DNA of 64,000 nucleotides from contig JBFWVT010000016.1 in assembly GCA_050246595.1 (NCBI GenBank), forward strand, positions 1 to 64,000, read 5' to 3'. The translations under genes were made by a program, and so were the position numbers. The DNA is from DATARH01 sp050246595 (GTDB taxonomy: Bacteria > Pseudomonadota > Alphaproteobacteria > ATCC43930 > CGMCC-115725). The notes under the pieces were generated by a model. It was given only the letters and a program-made list of their open reading frames with translations. It did not search any database and was not told the DNA's origin. Of this stretch, positions 42,880 to 49,694 are shown in pieces (position 1 is the stretch's first letter; every line of letters begins with the position of its first letter).

Positions 42880-43644
42880 ATGGGGGCGAGATTGGCTGCT
42901 GCCGTTCTAGTCATCACGGTCATATTGCCAGTTACTTTGGCGGCTGACGAACTCGATAGCTGGTGCGCACAGGTCCAGAAGGCGTCGAGTATTGTCATTT
43001 GCTCGGATGCGCGATTGCGGACTGAAACCCTCAACAGACAGGATATATTTGATGTTTTAAAAGAGCAATTAACATCGGAGCGATACAGAGCGCTAATGAC
43101 TGAACAATCTGCCTGGGTTAAGGAGTATACCGCTCGTTGCGGAGTCCCTCTTGATGGCCCATCGCCATCGCTCCCGGTGAGCGGAGACATTATTAATTGT
43201 TATCTACGTGAATCCCGATCGCGTACTGCTGAGTTGGCGCGTCGGTATTCATGGGCGCTATCGCAAGAGCTTACAGGTAGCGTCAAGCCGTCGCCGTCGC
43301 CAATTCCAGCCGTACCACCCTCACGACAACCAGCCACATCTACAATCACCGATGTGGCCACCGAGGCTTGGTATGCTTGTTTATACGACGCTGCCGACAC
43401 TCTTTCTCAGCAACCCGAGCCCGCCAGCGTGGTCGTTGACGCCGCCTTCGGAAGTTGCGTTAAGTATAAGATTGCTTACCGGGAATCCATCCCCGGCATA
43501 ACGTGGGATCAAGTCGAATCAATTGCAAAAACGATAGTCTCACCGAAAGTTCTCGCCCGCGTTATGACTGTGCGAGCCGCAAGAGCAAAGCTCCGTGAAG
43601 AGAAGCAGCGTCGCGAACCACCAGCCGACTTCAGCAAGATGTAA
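42880..43644 (+). CDS. secreted protein with LprI-like N-terminal domain
   Basis: A 254-residue exported protein. The signal peptide covers about residues 1-21 (AAAVLVITVILPVTLA). Residues about 25-110 fit the LprI/DUF1311 pattern: paired cysteines, ICSDARLRTETLNRQ, LMTEQSAWVKEYTARC. LprI-like proteins can inhibit lysozyme or bind envelope sugars. A Pro/Ser-rich linker (SVKPSPSPIPAVPPSRQP) leads to a C-terminal helical part of unknown type. GGAGG precedes the start. The gene is clearly less GC-rich than its neighbours, suggesting transfer from elsewhere. Confidence 0.7.
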   Translation: MGARLAAAVLVITVILPVTLAADELDSWCAQVQKASSIVICSDARLRTETLNRQDIFDVLKEQLTSERYRALMTEQSAWVKEYTARCGVPLDGPSPSLPVSGDIINCYLRESRSRTAELARRYSWALSQELTGSVKPSPSPIPAVPPSRQPATSTITDVATEAWYACLYDAADTLSQQPEPASVVVDAAFGSCVKYKIAYRESIPGITWDQVESIAKTIVSPKVLARVMTVRAARAKLREEKQRREPPADFSKM

Positions 43645-43661
43645 TCAGTACGGGACCAGGA

Positions 43662-44426
43662 ATGCCTAAGAGCAAAATCTTCCCAAGCTTCGCCGACGCC
43701 GTGCGCGATATTCCGGACGGGTCGGTGATCGGGTTTGGCGGGTTCGCCGTCGTCGGGATGCCGATCAACCTGTATCAGGCGCTCACCGAGCAGGGCGCGA
43801 AGCGGCTGACCTGCGTCTCGAACGGGACGCGCGGCGGCACGACGATGCCGTCGGACGCGCCGACGATGGAATGGCTGATCCGCAACGATCAGGTCGCGAA
43901 GGTCATCTGCTCGTTCAGCGCGCCGACCCGCGCCTCGCAAAAACTCGCGCTGACCGAATACTACGAAAAGGGCCTCATCGAGGCCGAACTGGTCCCGCAG
44001 GGTACTCTGGCCGAGCGCATGCGCGCCGCCGGGGCCGGCATCCCGGCCTTCTACACGCCGGCCGCGGTTGGCACCGAACTCGCCGAGGGGCGCGAGACGC
44101 GCGTGTTCAACGGCCGCGAGTACCTCCTGGAAGAGGCGTTGCCGCTCGATTACGCCTTCATCCGCGCGCAGCAGGCCGACGAAGCCGGCAATCTCCGCTT
44201 CCGCCGCTCGCAGCGCAATTTCAATCCGCTGATGGCGATGGCGGCCAAGGTCACGATTGTCGAGGTCGAGGAGGATATCCTGCCGCGCGGCGCGATCGAC
44301 CCGGACGACGTACACCTGCCGGGGATTTATGTGCACCGACTGGTGAAAGTTCCGCCGCCGCCCGAGGGCTGGTGGCCGCAACGCCCGGCCGAGGTGGCGA
44401 AACATGAGGCTTCAAAGGGTAGATAA
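43662..44426 (+). CDS. CoA transferase, subunit A
   Basis: A 254-residue alpha subunit of a family I CoA transferase (3-oxoacid/glutaconate/IpdA-like). It has SVIGFGGFAVVGMPINLYQAL, the glycine-rich GxGGF motif, then the NGTRGGTTMPSDA and PQGTLAERMRAAGAGIPAFYTP regions. It would join subunit B, encoded at 44904, to move CoA between acids. The last codons run into the left inverted repeat of the GxxExxY element and the stop TAA (44424-44426) lies in it, so the natural C-terminus may be altered. AGGA precedes the start closely. Confidence 0.9.
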   Translation: MPKSKIFPSFADAVRDIPDGSVIGFGGFAVVGMPINLYQALTEQGAKRLTCVSNGTRGGTTMPSDAPTMEWLIRNDQVAKVICSFSAPTRASQKLALTEYYEKGLIEAELVPQGTLAERMRAAGAGIPAFYTPAAVGTELAEGRETRVFNGREYLLEEALPLDYAFIRAQQADEAGNLRFRRSQRNFNPLMAMAAKVTIVEVEEDILPRGAIDPDDVHLPGIYVHRLVKVPPPPEGWWPQRPAEVAKHEASKGR

Positions 44427-44463
44427 CGCAAAGAACGCGGAGGATACGCAAAGGGCGCGAAGG
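44425..44463 (+). repeat. left 39-nt arm of the GxxExxY unit
   Basis: It overlaps the last bases of the CoA transferase A stop codon at its left end and the first base of the GTG start of the GxxExxY gene at its right end. It is built of three ACGCAAAG-type sub-repeats. Confidence 0.88.
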
Positions 44464-44840
44464 TGATCGAGGAAGATATCGGGCGCGCCGTTATTGGCTC
44501 TGCCATAAAGGTCCATTCCGCGGTCGGTCCGGGATTGCTGGAGAGCGCCTACGAATTGTGTCTGATGCACGAGCTTGAGAAAAGAGGCATCCCTGTTCGG
44601 AATCAAGTATCGATCCCGATACGGTACGAAGGGCTAGTCATTGAGAATGCCTATCGGATTGATCTTCTGGTCTGCGGATCGGTAGTGGTCGAACTGAAAG
44701 CGATCTCTGCCTTGCTGGACGTGCATCGGGCACAGTTGCTGAGTTATCTGCGGCTCGGCGGGTTCAAGCTGGGTTTTCTTTTGAATTTTCATGTTCCGCT
44801 AATGCGCGAAGGTATCGTGAGGCTGGTCAATGGATTATAA
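44463..44840 (+). CDS. GxxExxY protein (PD-(D/E)XK-like)
   Basis: A 125-residue protein of the GxxExxY/PDDEXK_3 family. The name motif is GPGLLESAYE (G24, E27, Y30), and a nuclease-like core follows: YRIDLLVCGSVVVELKA (D67, E77, K79) with a downstream Gln in HRAQLLSY, as in PD-(D/E)XK enzymes. The start is a GTG at 44463, inside the left repeat, so the repeat also shapes translation initiation. The function of the family is not established; its position between inverted repeats suggests it acts on them or on DNA flanking them. GC content is lower than in the neighbouring CoA transferase genes. Confidence 0.85.
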   Translation: MIEEDIGRAVIGSAIKVHSAVGPGLLESAYELCLMHELEKRGIPVRNQVSIPIRYEGLVIENAYRIDLLVCGSVVVELKAISALLDVHRAQLLSYLRLGGFKLGFLLNFHVPLMREGIVRLVNGL

Positions 44841-44841
44841 G

Positions 44842-44880
44842 CCATCGCGTCCTTTGCGTATCCTTTGCGGACTTTGCGTT
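44842..44880 (-). repeat. right 39-nt arm of the GxxExxY unit
   Basis: Inverted copy of the left arm, starting 2 bp after the GxxExxY stop. The ribosome site (GGAGA) of CoA transferase subunit B follows 10 bp later. Confidence 0.88.
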
Positions 44881-44903
44881 ACCTGTTTCGGAGATACCGG
44901 ACA

Positions 44904-45578
44904 ATGAGCGACGCCAAGGGGCTGACCCGGCAGCAGATGTGCGACCGGCTGGCGATGGAGTTCGAGGACGGCTGGGTCGTCAATCTCGGGATCGGCATCC
45001 CGACCCTGTGCTCGAATTATGATTTCGGCGACAAGGAAATAATCTTTCACGCCGAGAACGGCGTGATCGGCTACGGCCCGCTGACCGGCGCCGGCAAGGA
45101 GGATTTGCACCTCGTCAATGCCGGCGGGCAGCATGTCACGCTGAACTCCGGCGCGGCGATTGTGCACCACGCCGATTCATTCGGTCTCATCCGTAGCGGC
45201 CGCATCGATGTGACCGTGCTCGGCGCCTATGAGGTTGCCGCAAACGGCGATTTCGCGAACTGGAAGATGGCGGGGCAGAAAGGCGGCGGGATCGGCGGCG
45301 CGATGGATCTCGCCGCCTGCGCCAGACATGTCTTCCTGGCGATGGAGCACGTCACGCGACGCGGCCAGCCGCGGCTTGTCGAACGGTGCTCGATCCCGGT
45401 GACGGCGAAAGGCGTTGTCAATCTCGTTATCACCAATTACGGGCTGTTCGAGATCACACAAGGGGGGATGGCGCTGCGCGAGATCGCGCCGGGCGTCTCG
45501 GTCGAGGAGGTCAAGGCGGCGACCGGCTGCAATCTGCTGATCCCGCGCGAGGTGCCGCCGGTGCGGTTGCGCGGTTGA
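44904..45578 (+). CDS. CoA transferase, subunit B
   Basis: A 224-residue beta subunit of the same family I CoA transferase as the gene at 43662. It has WVVNLGIGIPTLCSNY and IIFHAENGVIGYGPL, where E51 in the ENG motif is the residue that forms the glutamyl-CoA intermediate; GGGIGGAMDLAACA is also typical. The ATG at 44904 has GGAGA about 10 nt upstream. In most genomes the A and B genes are adjacent or overlapping; here 477 bp separate them. Substrate pair unknown; a 3-oxoacid-type role is likely. Confidence 0.92.
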   Translation: MSDAKGLTRQQMCDRLAMEFEDGWVVNLGIGIPTLCSNYDFGDKEIIFHAENGVIGYGPLTGAGKEDLHLVNAGGQHVTLNSGAAIVHHADSFGLIRSGRIDVTVLGAYEVAANGDFANWKMAGQKGGGIGGAMDLAACARHVFLAMEHVTRRGQPRLVERCSIPVTAKGVVNLVITNYGLFEITQGGMALREIAPGVSVEEVKAATGCNLLIPREVPPVRLRG

Positions 45579-45626
45579 GCCGCTTTTCGGGACCGGCCGG
45601 TTCGGGTATCCCGGAATTGTCGGAAA

Positions 45627-46847
45627 TCAAGGCCGGCGCAGCAGCCGCGCCTCGGGCGGCACCGGATCGTCGGGGAGCTGGATTTCGCGGTGCCGCGCGA
45701 TCGCTTCGTCGATCAGCCCCGACAACAGCGCCGTAAAACCGAGCGGCGGGTCGGCCGCTTCCCACAGAAAATACGCAAACGAGCCGGGGATCGGGTTGAT
45801 CTCGTTGAGCCAAGCTTCGCCGGTCGCCGCGTTGCAGTAGAAATCGACGCGCGGCGCGCCGGTCCCGAACACGGCCTCGAACGAATCCACGGCCCAGCGC
45901 CTGATGCTGTTTTCAAGACCCCGCGGCAGGGTCGGGTTGATGTCGCGGGTCAGCGACAGCATTCCCTGGCTGGCTGCTCCGTCGCCCTTCGTGCCGCTTT
46001 TGCCGTCGCTGCCGGACAGGTATTTCTGCCGAAAATCGAGCAGCTCCTCGGCCCGTTTCGGCTGCTCGATCGCCGAGCTGCGCACCACGCCGCCGACTCG
46101 GGTCACCGCGAGATTGTATTCGACGAGGTTTGGCACAAACGGTTCGATGATCGCCTGCGGGTCAAGCCGGAAGATTGTCGGCAGCAGCGCGCGCACCTCC
46201 TCCACGCTGTCGGCCTTGCCGACCCCGATGCTGCTGCCGAGATGCACCGGCTTGACGATGCAGGGAAACCCGATATCCGACAGCAGCATCTTCAGCGATT
46301 CGGCCGAGGGCAGCCCGCCGGAAGTGCGCGACACGACGACATAGGGCAATTGCGGAATGCCCGATCCGCGCAGCAGGCGTTTGGTCGCGACCTTGTCCAT
46401 GAACACGGAAGAGGCCAAGGTGCGCATCCCGGCATAGGGCAGGTTGGCGGTCTCGAACAGCCCCTGGATTTGCCCGTCCTCGCCGTAGAGACCGTGAAAC
46501 GCCGGCAACGCGATATCGAATTCGATCGGCGCCCCCCGCCCGAACAACCCCCGCCCGAACAGCCCCGACCGCTTTGGCGCGAGAAGCCCCTTGCCGGGTT
46601 CGCCGAGCGACAGCGTGACCTCGGTCAACTCGCCCTGCGCGCGGGCGTCCGGCAGATAGGTGCGACGGTCGGCGAGCACCTCGCCGACAAACCATTGGCC
46701 GCGCGGGTTGACATAGACCGGAAACGCCTCGAAGCGCTGCTGGTCGATCGCCCGCAGCGCCTGCAATCCGGTGATGACGCTGACATCGTGCTCGGGCGAG
46801 CGACCGCCGAACAGGACCGCGACACGGGTTTCATTCCTGCTCGCCAT
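45627..46847 (-). CDS. ddl: D-alanine--D-alanine ligase family protein
   Basis: A 406-residue ATP-grasp ligase. It opens RVAVLFGGRSPEHDVSVITG, has ALPAFHGLYGEDGQIQGLFE, the phosphate loop KPVHLGSSIGVGKAD, and the C-terminal metal site LNEINPIPGSFAYFLW, as in Ddl. It would make the D-Ala-D-Ala (or D-Ala-D-X) dipeptide for peptidoglycan. An inserted Lys/Gly/Ser-rich loop (SGSDGKSGTKGDGA) makes it somewhat longer than the 300-370 usual residues. The ATG at 46847 is chosen; TTG at 46859 is possible. It is divergent, 33 bp apart, from a hydrolase and a MurF-like gene, which suggests a specialised module away from the cell-wall cluster. Confidence 0.88.
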   Translation of the reverse strand: MASRNETRVAVLFGGRSPEHDVSVITGLQALRAIDQQRFEAFPVYVNPRGQWFVGEVLADRRTYLPDARAQGELTEVTLSLGEPGKGLLAPKRSGLFGRGLFGRGAPIEFDIALPAFHGLYGEDGQIQGLFETANLPYAGMRTLASSVFMDKVATKRLLRGSGIPQLPYVVVSRTSGGLPSAESLKMLLSDIGFPCIVKPVHLGSSIGVGKADSVEEVRALLPTIFRLDPQAIIEPFVPNLVEYNLAVTRVGGVVRSSAIEQPKRAEELLDFRQKYLSGSDGKSGTKGDGAASQGMLSLTRDINPTLPRGLENSIRRWAVDSFEAVFGTGAPRVDFYCNAATGEAWLNEINPIPGSFAYFLWEAADPPLGFTALLSGLIDEAIARHREIQLPDDPVPPEARLLRRP

Positions 46848-46880
46848 CCTGTACCCCAATCCTGCAACCCGCCAGAAGCC

Positions 46881-47720
46881 ATGGACCCGTCAAAGATAGA
46901 AGCCGCACACGACGCAGCACAGCCCCGGATCGAACGCATGGAGCGGGAGACAGTTCGCGTCCGCGACGCCGAGATGGCTGTGTTCGACATTGGCCGCGAT
47001 TCGGCTGGCGCTTCGCCGTTGCTGATCTGGGCGCATGGCTGGGGGCACACGCATCGCGATATGCTGCCGCTGGCCGAGGCCGCAGCGCGCTCCAGCGCCT
47101 CGGTGCTGCTCGATCTGCCGGGGTTTGGCGCCTCGCCGCTGCCTCCCGCCGCCTGGGGCACCGAGGATTATGCCGATGCCGCCGCGGATTGGCTGGCGCG
47201 ACGGCCGGCAGAGCGCCGGGTGTGGATCGGGCATTCGTTCGGCTGCCGGGTCGGATTGCAACTGGCGGCGCGCCATCCGGGGCTGGTCAACGGGCTGTTT
47301 CTGATCGCCGCCGCCGGGCTGCCGAGAACCCGCTCGCTGCCCGAGCGCGTCCGCATCGCCGCGCGGCGCTGGGCGTTTCGGACGGCGCGGCATCTCACCC
47401 CCGAGGGTCCGGCGCGCGACCGCTTGCGGGCACGGTTTGGCAGCGCCGACTACACAAGCGCCGGAGCGCTGCGTCCGATCCTGGTCAAAGCCGTCAACGA
47501 GGATCTGACCGAGGTGGCGCGGGCGGTCCGCGTTCCGACCGTGCTGGTCTACGGCGACCGCGACACCGAGACCCCGCCCGAGATCGGCGACAGGCTGAAC
47601 CGGCTGATCCCGCAATCGCGGCTGGTCGTGCTGCGCGGGTTCGATCACTGGAGCGTTCTGACCGATGGACGCCACCAAATCGTGCAGCGCCTGTCGGAGT
47701 TCGTGGAGCAAGTCGCGTGA
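46881..47720 (+). CDS. alpha/beta hydrolase
   Basis: A 279-residue alpha/beta-fold hydrolase. It has HGWG at the oxyanion hole (LIWAHGWGHTHRDM), the nucleophile elbow VWIGHSFGCRVG (GHSFG), an acid in VYGDRDTETPP and a histidine in GFDHWSV, so the Ser-Asp-His triad is complete. The start ATG (46881) has a weak AGAAG upstream; ATG at 46939 (MERETVRV) is an alternative. Its stop overlaps the GTG of the MurF-like gene, so they are coupled. It may hydrolyse a peptide or ester linked to the Ddl/MurF module; the substrate is unknown. Confidence 0.85.
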   Translation: MDPSKIEAAHDAAQPRIERMERETVRVRDAEMAVFDIGRDSAGASPLLIWAHGWGHTHRDMLPLAEAAARSSASVLLDLPGFGASPLPPAAWGTEDYADAAADWLARRPAERRVWIGHSFGCRVGLQLAARHPGLVNGLFLIAAAGLPRTRSLPERVRIAARRWAFRTARHLTPEGPARDRLRARFGSADYTSAGALRPILVKAVNEDLTEVARAVRVPTVLVYGDRDTETPPEIGDRLNRLIPQSRLVVLRGFDHWSVLTDGRHQIVQRLSEFVEQVA

Positions 47721-49315
47721 CCGCCTTTGTCGTCCTGTTCACCCTGCTCGGCTTCACCCTTTTCGCGGCGCGCCGGCTGCTGACCTATCTGCACCTGTTT
47801 CAGCAGGAGGAATACGACAACCGCCGCTTTCTGCGGTGGATCGGCGAAAGTCGCGGCTGGGATCGGCGGCTGTCGCTGATCCTGTTTGCGATTTTCGCAG
47901 CGCAGCTGATCCTGTTGGCGCTGGTGCCGGAACCCGTGTTCGTCGCGCTTGCCGGGCTGGCCTGCCTTGGCGTCGCGGCGATCGAGCGCGATCCGCGCAA
48001 GGCGGCGAAAAAGAAGCTGGCGATGACCGCGCGCGCCAGGCGGATTTACGCGATCGCGCTGGGTCTGGCCGTGCTGATCGGGATCGCCGCGGCGCTGATC
48101 AGCGAACTGGTTATTGTCTGGGTGATCGCGGTGCAGATCGTTCCGCTGACGCTGATCGGCGCCAACCTGCTGCTTGCCCCGGCCGAAGCTCGCGTGCAGC
48201 GCCGCTACTGGAACGAGGCGCGCGCCCGGCTCGACCAGCTCAAACCGACCGTGGTGGCGATCACCGGCTCGTATGGGAAAACATCGGTCAAGCACATCAT
48301 CGGGCATGTGCTCGAAACCGCTGCGCCGACCCTGATCACGCCGGGCAGCGTCAACACGGCGATGGGGATCGCGCGGGTGATCCGCGAACGGTTGCAGCCG
48401 CAGCATCGCTATTTTGTCGTCGAAATGGGGGCCTACGGCATCGGCTCGATCCGCCGGCTGTGCGCGCTGACGCCGCCGCATCTCGGGATCATCACGGCGA
48501 TCGGCAAGGCGCATTACGAGCGGTTCAAGACGCTCGACGCGGTGTCGCGCGCCAAATTCGAGCTGGCCGAGGCGGCACGCGATACCGGCGGTTCGGTGAT
48601 CGTCGCCTCCGACACGCTGAGTTTCGACTGGCCGCGCCAGTTTGTCGAGCGGCACCGCGACTTGACGATCACGGTCGGCGAGGACGCGGCTTCCGATCTG
48701 ATCATCGATTCGGTGCGCCAGGAGCCGGACGGCATCGTCGCCGCGATACGCTGGCGCGGCGAGCGATACGAATTGCGCGCGCCGCTCTACGGGCTGCATC
48801 ACGGGCACAATATCGCGCTCGCCTTCGCGGCGGCGTGCAGCCTCGGGCTGGCGCCCGAGGATATTGCCGCCAGCCTTAGAAGCACGCCGCAGATCGCGCA
48901 TCGCCTTGAGGTCAAGCGCCAGCCGAACGGCACGATCGTGATCGACGACGCCTACAACTCGAACCCGGTCGGGTTCGCCTCGGCGCTCGAACTGCTCGAC
49001 ACGCTGCGCCAGCCCGACGGACGCCGCATCGTCGTGACCCCCGGCATGGTCGAACTCGGCGCCGAGCACGAGGCCGAGCACGCCCGCATCGGCAGGCTCG
49101 CGGCTGAACACGCCGATGTACTCGTCGCGGTCGCGCCGCACCGGGTCGCGCCGCTCGCCACGGCCTTCCGCGAGACCGCGCCCGAGCGCGAAATTGTCTC
49201 CTGCGCCGGGTTCGCCGAGGCGCGCGCCTGGCTCGACCGCAATTTGACCGGACGCGATGTCGTATTGCTCGAAAACGATCTGCCGGACCTGCTCGAACAG
49301 AAGCCGCGGCTGTGA
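47717..49315 (+). CDS. membrane-anchored MurF-like Mur ligase
   Basis: A 532-residue protein. The first 160 residues are hydrophobic with about four membrane spans (near 2-20, 50-70, 73-88 and 112-155), unusual for a Mur ligase. The rest is a Mur ligase: ATP loop VVAITGSYGKTSVKHIIGHV, YFVVEMGAYGIGSI, and DDAYNSNPVGFASALE in the C-terminal domain, closest to MurF, which adds D-Ala-D-Ala to the UDP-MurNAc-tripeptide. The GTG at 47717 overlaps the hydrolase stop (GTGA). With the neighbouring Ddl it may add a dipeptide to a membrane-bound acceptor such as a lipid intermediate. Confidence 0.85.
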   Translation: MTAFVVLFTLLGFTLFAARRLLTYLHLFQQEEYDNRRFLRWIGESRGWDRRLSLILFAIFAAQLILLALVPEPVFVALAGLACLGVAAIERDPRKAAKKKLAMTARARRIYAIALGLAVLIGIAAALISELVIVWVIAVQIVPLTLIGANLLLAPAEARVQRRYWNEARARLDQLKPTVVAITGSYGKTSVKHIIGHVLETAAPTLITPGSVNTAMGIARVIRERLQPQHRYFVVEMGAYGIGSIRRLCALTPPHLGIITAIGKAHYERFKTLDAVSRAKFELAEAARDTGGSVIVASDTLSFDWPRQFVERHRDLTITVGEDAASDLIIDSVRQEPDGIVAAIRWRGERYELRAPLYGLHHGHNIALAFAAACSLGLAPEDIAASLRSTPQIAHRLEVKRQPNGTIVIDDAYNSNPVGFASALELLDTLRQPDGRRIVVTPGMVELGAEHEAEHARIGRLAAEHADVLVAVAPHRVAPLATAFRETAPEREIVSCAGFAEARAWLDRNLTGRDVVLLENDLPDLLEQKPRL

Positions 49316-49318
49316 TCT

Positions 49319-49576
49319 CTATGATCCGGGGCCGGAACGGACGCATTCGAACAGACCGCCGTCGAGCGTCGGCATGACGTAGCGCGGTACGCGCTCGAAC
49401 TGCGCGCAGTGCTTCCGCGCCAGCGGCATCGCGTTCGACACGTCGCCGCTGAAGCCGATCTCGACCGACTCGGCATTTCCCTCGCGCACAAACGGGCCGG
49501 GTCCGGCAAAAGGACCGCCCGATCCGCCGCACGCCGCGAGAAGCGTGCCAGTCAGCGCGAGGGGCAGAACGTACAT
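49319..49576 (-). CDS. small lipoprotein
   Basis: An 85-residue protein with a lipoprotein signal (MYVLPLALTGTLLAAC; lipobox LAAC, acylated Cys about 16) followed by a glycine-rich linker and a short domain with two more cysteines (KHCAQFERVP, GGLFECVR). The stop is 4 bp from the convergent MurF-like stop. The ATG at 49576 is used because the signal begins there. The family is unknown; it is probably a small outer-membrane lipoprotein. Confidence 0.65.
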   Translation of the reverse strand: MYVLPLALTGTLLAACGGSGGPFAGPGPFVREGNAESVEIGFSGDVSNAMPLARKHCAQFERVPRYVMPTLDGGLFECVRSGPGS

Positions 49577-49593
49577 CGATGGCCCCCACCCTT

Positions 49594-49617
49594 CCCTCCC
49601 CCGCTTGCGGGGGAGGG
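49594..49617. repeat. CCCTCCCCCGC palindromic repeat
   Basis: CCCTCCCCCGC and its complement around a TT loop, a variant of the CCCTCTCCCGC hairpins at 19.8-19.9 and 22.3-22.4 kb. It lies upstream of the small lipoprotein gene. Confidence 0.65.
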
Positions 49618-49694
49618 TTAGGGAGGGGGTGCGGCGGCGGAATGGGGCAGGCATGGCGCCGTCCCTACATGCGGGCGCACCCGTCCAATTTTTC

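Larger units (their letters stand above)
44425..44880. mobile_element. GxxExxY gene unit bracketed by 39-bp inverted repeats
   Basis: Two copies of a 39-nt sequence face each other: AACGCAAAGAACGCGGAGGA... (44425-44463) and, reversed, AACGCAAAGTCCGCAAAGGA... (44842-44880), matching at 33 of 39 positions. Between them is only the GxxExxY gene. The unit separates the A and B genes of one CoA transferase, which are normally adjacent. A gene-less relative stands at 42353-42422. No target duplication or transposase is seen, so mobility is inference from position and from the repeat copies. Confidence 0.55.
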
